From positions 1-10,734 of the forward strand of contig JAUWDL010000017.1 of the NCBI GenBank assembly GCA_030608825.1: a stretch of DNA of 10,734 nt. Reading direction: 5' to 3'. Position 1 is the first letter of the stretch, and each line of letters begins with the position of its first letter. Source of the stretch: Gemmatimonadales bacterium (lineage in GTDB: Bacteria; Gemmatimonadota; Gemmatimonadetes; Palauibacterales; Palauibacteraceae). Position numbers and translations under genes: made by a program. The notes under the pieces are model-generated. The model ran no database searches. It saw only the letters and a program-made list of their open reading frames with translations, and was not told the DNA's origin. Positions 6,407 through 10,734 of the stretch are shown one piece after another.

Positions 6407-8226
6407 CCGCCCCCAGCCTCCGAGGTCGAGGTGGCGAGCCACTCGGTGCGCAGGCGCCGGGCCAGCGGCGTCACGGCGCTCTCCGGATACTCGAGGATCA
6501 GCCGCTCCAATCGAGACACTGGCGAGGTACCGGCAACGTCCAAGGGCTGCAGGGCTCGCTCGTATCTCGCGATCGCCAACAGGGCGACGGGCGACTCCGG
6601 GGCCACGGGATGCCGTTCGATCAAGCGCTCTCGAAGAGCCACTGCCTGAGCTGCGAAGCCTGCCTCGTCCAAACCGGAGGCGGCCAGTGCCATCCCCTCG
6701 GGGGGGGTGTCTCCGGACTCCCACTCGCGGAGACCCGTCTCGAGCTCGGCCGGCGTCGGCCGGCGAGCGATCAGGTGAAGCAGCTGGCCGAACCGTGTGG
6801 CCGTGGCGGAATCCGAGCTGGCCAGAGCGCCGGCCAATCGGATCGCGGAGGTGCGGGTGCGGACGTCGGAGTCGGTGGCGCTCGTGGCATCTTCCAGTGC
6901 CCGGATGGCGCCGACGAAGTCCCCGGCGTACAGGCGAACGTGCCCGAGCTCGAGCGCGAGCCGGGCATGCGGCACGACGTCGCCGGTCGGCGTGATCGAG
7001 ATGCCGGTCGCGAGGATCCGCTCGGCATCGGACAGCCGGTTTCTGCGGATGAAGCTCCGGGCCAGCTCGATACGCATCTCGACCAGCTCGGACTCGGGCT
7101 GCGGGTAGGTCCGTTGGAAGTCCGCCAGCATCAGCTCTGCTCGATCCGTCTCCGAAAGCGAGAGGCTGAAGAGGCTGCGCGCCGCGACGCGGTGCACATC
7201 GGTTCCTCTCGCAACGCTTCGAAGCAGCTGATTGAACGCCCGGCGCGCACGCGTGGAATCGCCGGCTTGGAGCGCCATGTCGGCGGCAGCGGCACGCCAC
7301 CTGTCACGTCGGACGGGTTCGGCGATAAGGTTCGCGAGCCGCTCTGCCGCCCAGGCGCCCTGGTCGTGGGCCCCCGATGCACGTGCCCCCTCGGCGAATC
7401 GGGTCAGAAACTCATGGCGCTCGGGGAGAGGCAGGCGACCCTCCACGTCCCGTGCCAGCTCACCGGCACGCCCGGGGGCGCCGAAGCGGAGCATCAGATG
7501 CGAGGCGGCGACGGTGGCGGCCGGCGGCATCCCACGCACGGCGGCCGCGACGGCCTCCGCGAACGCGTCACGGACGTCGTCATCTCGGCCCACCGCTTCC
7601 TCCAGCAGGGTCGCATCTCCATCGGCCTGCGTCAGCCGCACCCATTCGTCTGCCGCTGCCCTGTAATCGCCCATCTCGAGCGAGAGAGTGCCGAGCTCGA
7701 CCGCGAAAGCCGAAGGGCTGCCCAGCTTCCGTCGGCCGCGTCGGAGAGTCTCGGCGCCGGCCTCGGGGTCTCCGGAGGCCACCTCCGCGCTCGCCCACGC
7801 CACGTACGCAGCGGCTTCGGTCGGTCGAGCCTCTGCCCATCCTGCGGCGACGGACCGAGCCGAGTCGGCCAGGCCGGCAGCCAGGATGGCATCGACCCAG
7901 AGACTCTTCAGGTCCTCGGAGGCGGCCTCGTCTGCGCCCGCGCGCTCGAATCGCGGAAGGAAAGGAGCGACGCGTTCCCGCTGCGCGGCTACCTGCAGGA
8001 GGAGAGCCAGCCCCGGCCTGGAAGTCGGGTGCTCGTCCAAGAGGCCCCCGAGAACCGAGAGCGCCTCGTCCGGTCGATCGGCGGCTTCGAGGCGTGCGGC
8101 CCACTCCACGAGCCGGCTCTCGTCCTGGGCGGTCGTTCGCTGAGCCAGCGCGAGCGAGAGACCGGGAGGCAAGATCAGAAGCACGAGTGGGACGAGGGCG
8201 GACGTCCACCGGCCTGGTGAGGTCAT
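6403..8226 (-). CDS. Exported TPR-like helical-repeat protein
   Basis: 607 residues, beginning with a signal peptide (hydrophobic core about 10-27, ending LALAQ). The rest is almost entirely Ala/Leu/Arg/Glu-rich helix pairs. They have TPR-type spacing, for example RLEAADRPDEALSVLGGLLD near the N-terminus, LGHVRLYAGDFVGAIRALED in the second half, and several ARR/AER turns. The repeats are degenerate and I did not count exact units. No catalytic motif was seen; the family role would be a protein-interaction scaffold in the periplasm. The start sits in GTGATG: the ATG at 8226 shares one base with the upstream TGA (8228-8226), while the GTG at 8229 is an in-frame alternative one codon longer. GGAGGAGGGGAG precedes both. 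It lies between the DUF4175-type gene and the 'asparagine synthetase B'-like gene with overlaps on both sides, which argues that the three are co-translated and act together. Confidence 0.85.
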   Translation of the reverse strand: MTSPGRWTSALVPLVLLILPPGLSLALAQRTTAQDESRLVEWAARLEAADRPDEALSVLGGLLDEHPTSRPGLALLLQVAAQRERVAPFLPRFERAGADEAASEDLKSLWVDAILAAGLADSARSVAAGWAEARPTEAAAYVAWASAEVASGDPEAGAETLRRGRRKLGSPSAFAVELGTLSLEMGDYRAAADEWVRLTQADGDATLLEEAVGRDDDVRDAFAEAVAAAVRGMPPAATVAASHLMLRFGAPGRAGELARDVEGRLPLPERHEFLTRFAEGARASGAHDQGAWAAERLANLIAEPVRRDRWRAAAADMALQAGDSTRARRAFNQLLRSVARGTDVHRVAARSLFSLSLSETDRAELMLADFQRTYPQPESELVEMRIELARSFIRRNRLSDAERILATGISITPTGDVVPHARLALELGHVRLYAGDFVGAIRALEDATSATDSDVRTRTSAIRLAGALASSDSATATRFGQLLHLIARRPTPAELETGLREWESGDTPPEGMALAASGLDEAGFAAQAVALRERLIERHPVAPESPVALLAIARYERALQPLDVAGTSPVSRLERLILEYPESAVTPLARRLRTEWLATSTSEAGGG

Positions 8227-10734
8227 CACGGGCTCCCCTCCTCCGGCTCTTCCACCACCCGGTTCAACCGATCGAAGTAGTCCAGAACCATCCAGCGGTA
8301 GGCGGGCGGAAGCTCCCGCAGAACCGCTTCGTTCGGGTGCGGGTAGCGCGGACCCGCCAGAACCGCTGGATCGAGGCTCGGCACCTCCGACGGCAGATCG
8401 GCGCCCGGCCGGGATTCGCGCCGGTCGGGCTCCTCGTCCTCCCGCTCGAGCGACCGCCCGGCGTCCAGGAGACGTCGGAACAGCGTCTCCTGCCGCTCCA
8501 CCGTCTCGGGATTCAGGGCGCCCGACTCCAGGCGGCGCGCCAGTTCACCCGCTTCGCGCGCCAGCGCCTCCGGCCGCACCAGGAGATCCTCTTGATCTCT
8601 CGCTCGCTCCGTCAGCTCTCGCAGGCTGCGCTCGACCTCCGCCTGCCCCTCCGCCAGCTGCTCCAGACGGGAACCGACGGGTCGCCCGTCCTGCTGCATG
8701 AACAGGAGAGAGCCACCCTCGCGGCTCAGTCCTTCCTGCATCCTGGCGGCTCGAGCCAGCTGCTCGAGCATCTCGGCCGTGCCACTGCCGGACCCGGCCG
8801 ACTGCACGGCCCCGGCGCTGGCCAGTAGCCGTGCGGCGAGCTCGTTCAGCGCCTCGGCGATGGCCGTCGCCTCTCTTCTGGTCGGCCTCTGTGCGGAGCC
8901 ATCCTGCAACCTGGACAGCAGATCATCCATCCGCCCCGCGGCTTCCGTCGCCGCCACGGCAGAGCCGCGGTCCAAAAGGGCCGTTCGCCGGCCCGCCTCC
9001 GCCAAGCTCCCGAACAGGTTGTCCAGGCCGCCCCGGAGCGCCGCCTGGCGACCCAGAAGGGTGGCCGGGTCGAACGCGCCCGGGCCCGAGTATCCTCCCG
9101 CCAGCGCCTCCTGCTCCGCGGCCAGCGCGAGTGCCTCACGCCGGGCGTGCTCGAGCGCCTCCATGGCCTCGGCGCTCCAGTCCTGGCCCAGCGTCTGCTC
9201 GGCCGTCGCAAGCGTGGCAGCCGCCTCGTTCAGCCGATCGGCCGCTTCGCTCGCCTCGGTCTCGGCGGGGTTCCCCTCCGCGCGCTCGCCCGGCGGCTGG
9301 CCCTCGTTCCCGGCCGACCGAGCCGCTGCCCTCGCTCTATCGGCCGCTTCGGAAACCGCTTCCCCGGCAGTCCGCACGGAATCCGCGGCCGCAGCAGAGG
9401 CGCCCGCACTCAGACTGGAGCCCAACCTCTCGCTCAGCTCCTCGATCAGGCGACCAAGCTGCTCGGCATCCGAGGCAAGCGTCTCCTCTTCGTGACGCCA
9501 CGCCTCATCCACGTCGGAAGCCTGCGCCATCGCATCCTGCCGCCGCGCGAGCTCCTCCGCGGTGTTTCGGGCCGACTTCACGCCCTGCTCCAACGCGGCT
9601 CGCTCCAGGACGGTCGCGCTCCGCTCCAGATCCTCACGCAACCGCCCGGAGTCCTCCGCGAGCCGCCCGAGAGCCGCCTGGAGCCGCTCCGGCCGAAGGT
9701 CCCGGAGGGCCTCTCGGAGCGCGCCGATCCGTTCCCCCAGCTCAGACTCGAGGAGGCGGCGATACAACTCCTCGAGCTTGCCCATCTCCTCGCGGAAGCC
9801 CGCATCCAACAACGCCTTCGACAAGTCCTCCAGCGCTCCAGCCCGATCCATCAACGCCTGCAGATCCCGCTCGAGCTCCTCCGCACGCTCGATGACGTCC
9901 CGGCCTTCCTCGGTCGCCTCGTAGGAGAGGCCGCCAGCGCGCTCGCTTCCGAGAGACCGCGCCGCGGAAGCTTCCTCCGTCGCAAGGGCGGCACGGCCCC
10001 TTCCCTCCGCCTCACGCGCGCGCCGCTCGAGGTCCCGGATCGCTTCCGCCGCCTGCCCGGCGGCATCGGCCAGTGAATCCGCGCCGAGCGCCGCGGCCTC
10101 GCGAAGCTGCCGCAGCGTGGGGAGGAATGCGCGCAGAGTGTCGGAGCTCGCCGGGGCGTGTCCGGGGTGGGCGTCGCGAGCGCGGACGAAATAGTAGAGG
10201 GTGTCGCCGGGGAGAAGCTCGTGCTCATCCGCCTCCACGACTCCCCTGAGGATCATGCGCGCAGCGGGCTCCGGCGGGGCCATCGATGTGGCCACCGCCA
10301 GGCCCACGCCTGTCGCCGATACCTTCCAGCTCACCAACTCGACTTCGGAGATGCCGATGTCGTCCCGAACGTCGACTATCAGCGGAAGACGGAGCGTCGA
10401 GCCGAGGGCCCGATCCCCCTCCGGTTGGAGAATCCGGACATCCGGAAGCCTGTCACGCACCACCCGTATCTCGAGAGGTGGAGGAAGGACCAGGCCCGTC
10501 GCCCGACCGGCGGAGATGATCCCCCAACGCCACTCGCCGCTCATCCGGGGCCGGAAGCCGCCGTCGAAGCTCTCGCCGTCGACGGTGAACGAAACAGTCG
10601 AATCACCCAGTCGATCGCCGGGCGGCGCCAGCGTGACCGCGCTCAGAGGGCCGTTCGCCGCCCCCCGCACGCCTACCGTCGTGCCCTCCGGAATCGCGAG
10701 GGTGGGAAAAGGGCGCTCCAGGCGCTCGGAGGGT
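8226..10734 (-). CDS. DUF4175-type coiled-coil envelope protein (5' end outside window)
   Basis: 835 residues are visible and the frame stays open to the window edge, so the GTG at 10670 is internal rather than the start. Visible residues 1 to about 205 are beta-rich, Ig-like segments, including VRDDIGISEVEL (122-133) and LPGDTLYYFVRARD (174-187), which are typical of DUF4175 proteins. From there to about residue 790 the sequence is nearly uninterrupted Ala/Glu/Arg/Leu helix, predicted coiled coil. It contains LEELYRRLLESELGERIGAL, and the C-terminal ETLFRRLLDAGRSLEREDEE has the family look. The tail has LPPAYRWMVLDYFDRLNRV, then EEPEEGSP. The N-terminal membrane segments expected for the family would lie upstream. 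DUF4175 genes often neighbour MoxR/DUF58/VWA genes in FCB bacteria, so a Bat-like context upstream is possible but unseen. The molecular function is unknown. Confidence 0.8.
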   Translation of the reverse strand, partial: PSERLERPFPTLAIPEGTTVGVRGAANGPLSAVTLAPPGDRLGDSTVSFTVDGESFDGGFRPRMSGEWRWGIISAGRATGLVLPPPLEIRVVRDRLPDVRILQPEGDRALGSTLRLPLIVDVRDDIGISEVELVSWKVSATGVGLAVATSMAPPEPAARMILRGVVEADEHELLPGDTLYYFVRARDAHPGHAPASSDTLRAFLPTLRQLREAAALGADSLADAAGQAAEAIRDLERRAREAEGRGRAALATEEASAARSLGSERAGGLSYEATEEGRDVIERAEELERDLQALMDRAGALEDLSKALLDAGFREEMGKLEELYRRLLESELGERIGALREALRDLRPERLQAALGRLAEDSGRLREDLERSATVLERAALEQGVKSARNTAEELARRQDAMAQASDVDEAWRHEEETLASDAEQLGRLIEELSERLGSSLSAGASAAAADSVRTAGEAVSEAADRARAAARSAGNEGQPPGERAEGNPAETEASEAADRLNEAAATLATAEQTLGQDWSAEAMEALEHARREALALAAEQEALAGGYSGPGAFDPATLLGRQAALRGGLDNLFGSLAEAGRRTALLDRGSAVAATEAAGRMDDLLSRLQDGSAQRPTRREATAIAEALNELAARLLASAGAVQSAGSGSGTAEMLEQLARAARMQEGLSREGGSLLFMQQDGRPVGSRLEQLAEGQAEVERSLRELTERARDQEDLLVRPEALAREAGELARRLESGALNPETVERQETLFRRLLDAGRSLEREDEEPDRRESRPGADLPSEVPSLDPAVLAGPRYPHPNEAVLRELPPAYRWMVLDYFDRLNRVVEEPEEGSP

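Noticed and set aside
6407..7300. N-terminal extension of the 'asparagine synthetase B'-like frame (a 719-residue reading)
   Set aside because: It is an out-of-frame reading of the TPR gene. A signal peptide starts exactly at ATG 6406 with an ATGA overlap.
7377..8828. 483-codon plus-strand frame opposite the TPR and DUF4175 genes
   Set aside because: Arg/Pro-rich shadow spanning two real minus-strand genes, with no domain or signal.

Overview
The window is GC-rich (about two-thirds G+C by eye). It is almost fully coding, and every gene I can support is on the minus strand, so transcription runs from high to low coordinates. The protein families point to the Bacteroidota/Gemmatimonadota (FCB) side of the bacteria: a DUF4175 coiled-coil protein, the exported family databases name 'asparagine synthetase B', and an SbsA-type Ig-like lipoprotein behind valS. 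With this GC content a Gemmatimonadota-like organism is the best guess. That is inference, since there is no rRNA or other marker gene here.

Block 1 (10734 down to about 4164) looks like one operon of envelope-facing genes. It holds the C-terminal 835 residues of a DUF4175-type protein whose 5' end lies outside the window, a 607-residue exported TPR-like helical-repeat protein, and a 421-residue exported 'asparagine synthetase B'-named protein with a GATase-like Cys motif. These are followed by a 26-codon small ORF and a single-pass, TonB-N-terminus-like membrane protein. Successive genes overlap at GTGATG, ATGA and GTGA junctions, which implies translational coupling. The genes probably work together at the inner membrane and periplasm. 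DUF4175 proteins are often found near MoxR/DUF58/VWA (Bat-type) genes, which could lie just upstream, but none is visible.

The most unusual feature is the end of block 1. The 26-codon ORF starts at a GTGA overlap with an excellent Shine-Dalgarno, stops at a TGA, and lies in exactly the same frame as the membrane protein that follows. Codon composition looks coding on both sides of the TGA. The two pieces could be one gene interrupted by a stop codon, or a genuine small coupled ORF followed by reinitiation.

A 147-base gap (4017-4163) holds two small hairpins sharing a core sequence and a plausible sigma70-type promoter for the next block.

Block 2 (4016 down to 1) contains valS (valyl-tRNA synthetase, TTG start) and an overlapping or adjacent Ig-like lipoprotein gene with an unusual ten-residue acidic/Thr repeat. 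A further gene appears to begin at a GTGA overlap in the last 13 bases of the window. No tRNA, rRNA, CRISPR array, insertion sequence or phage gene was seen.
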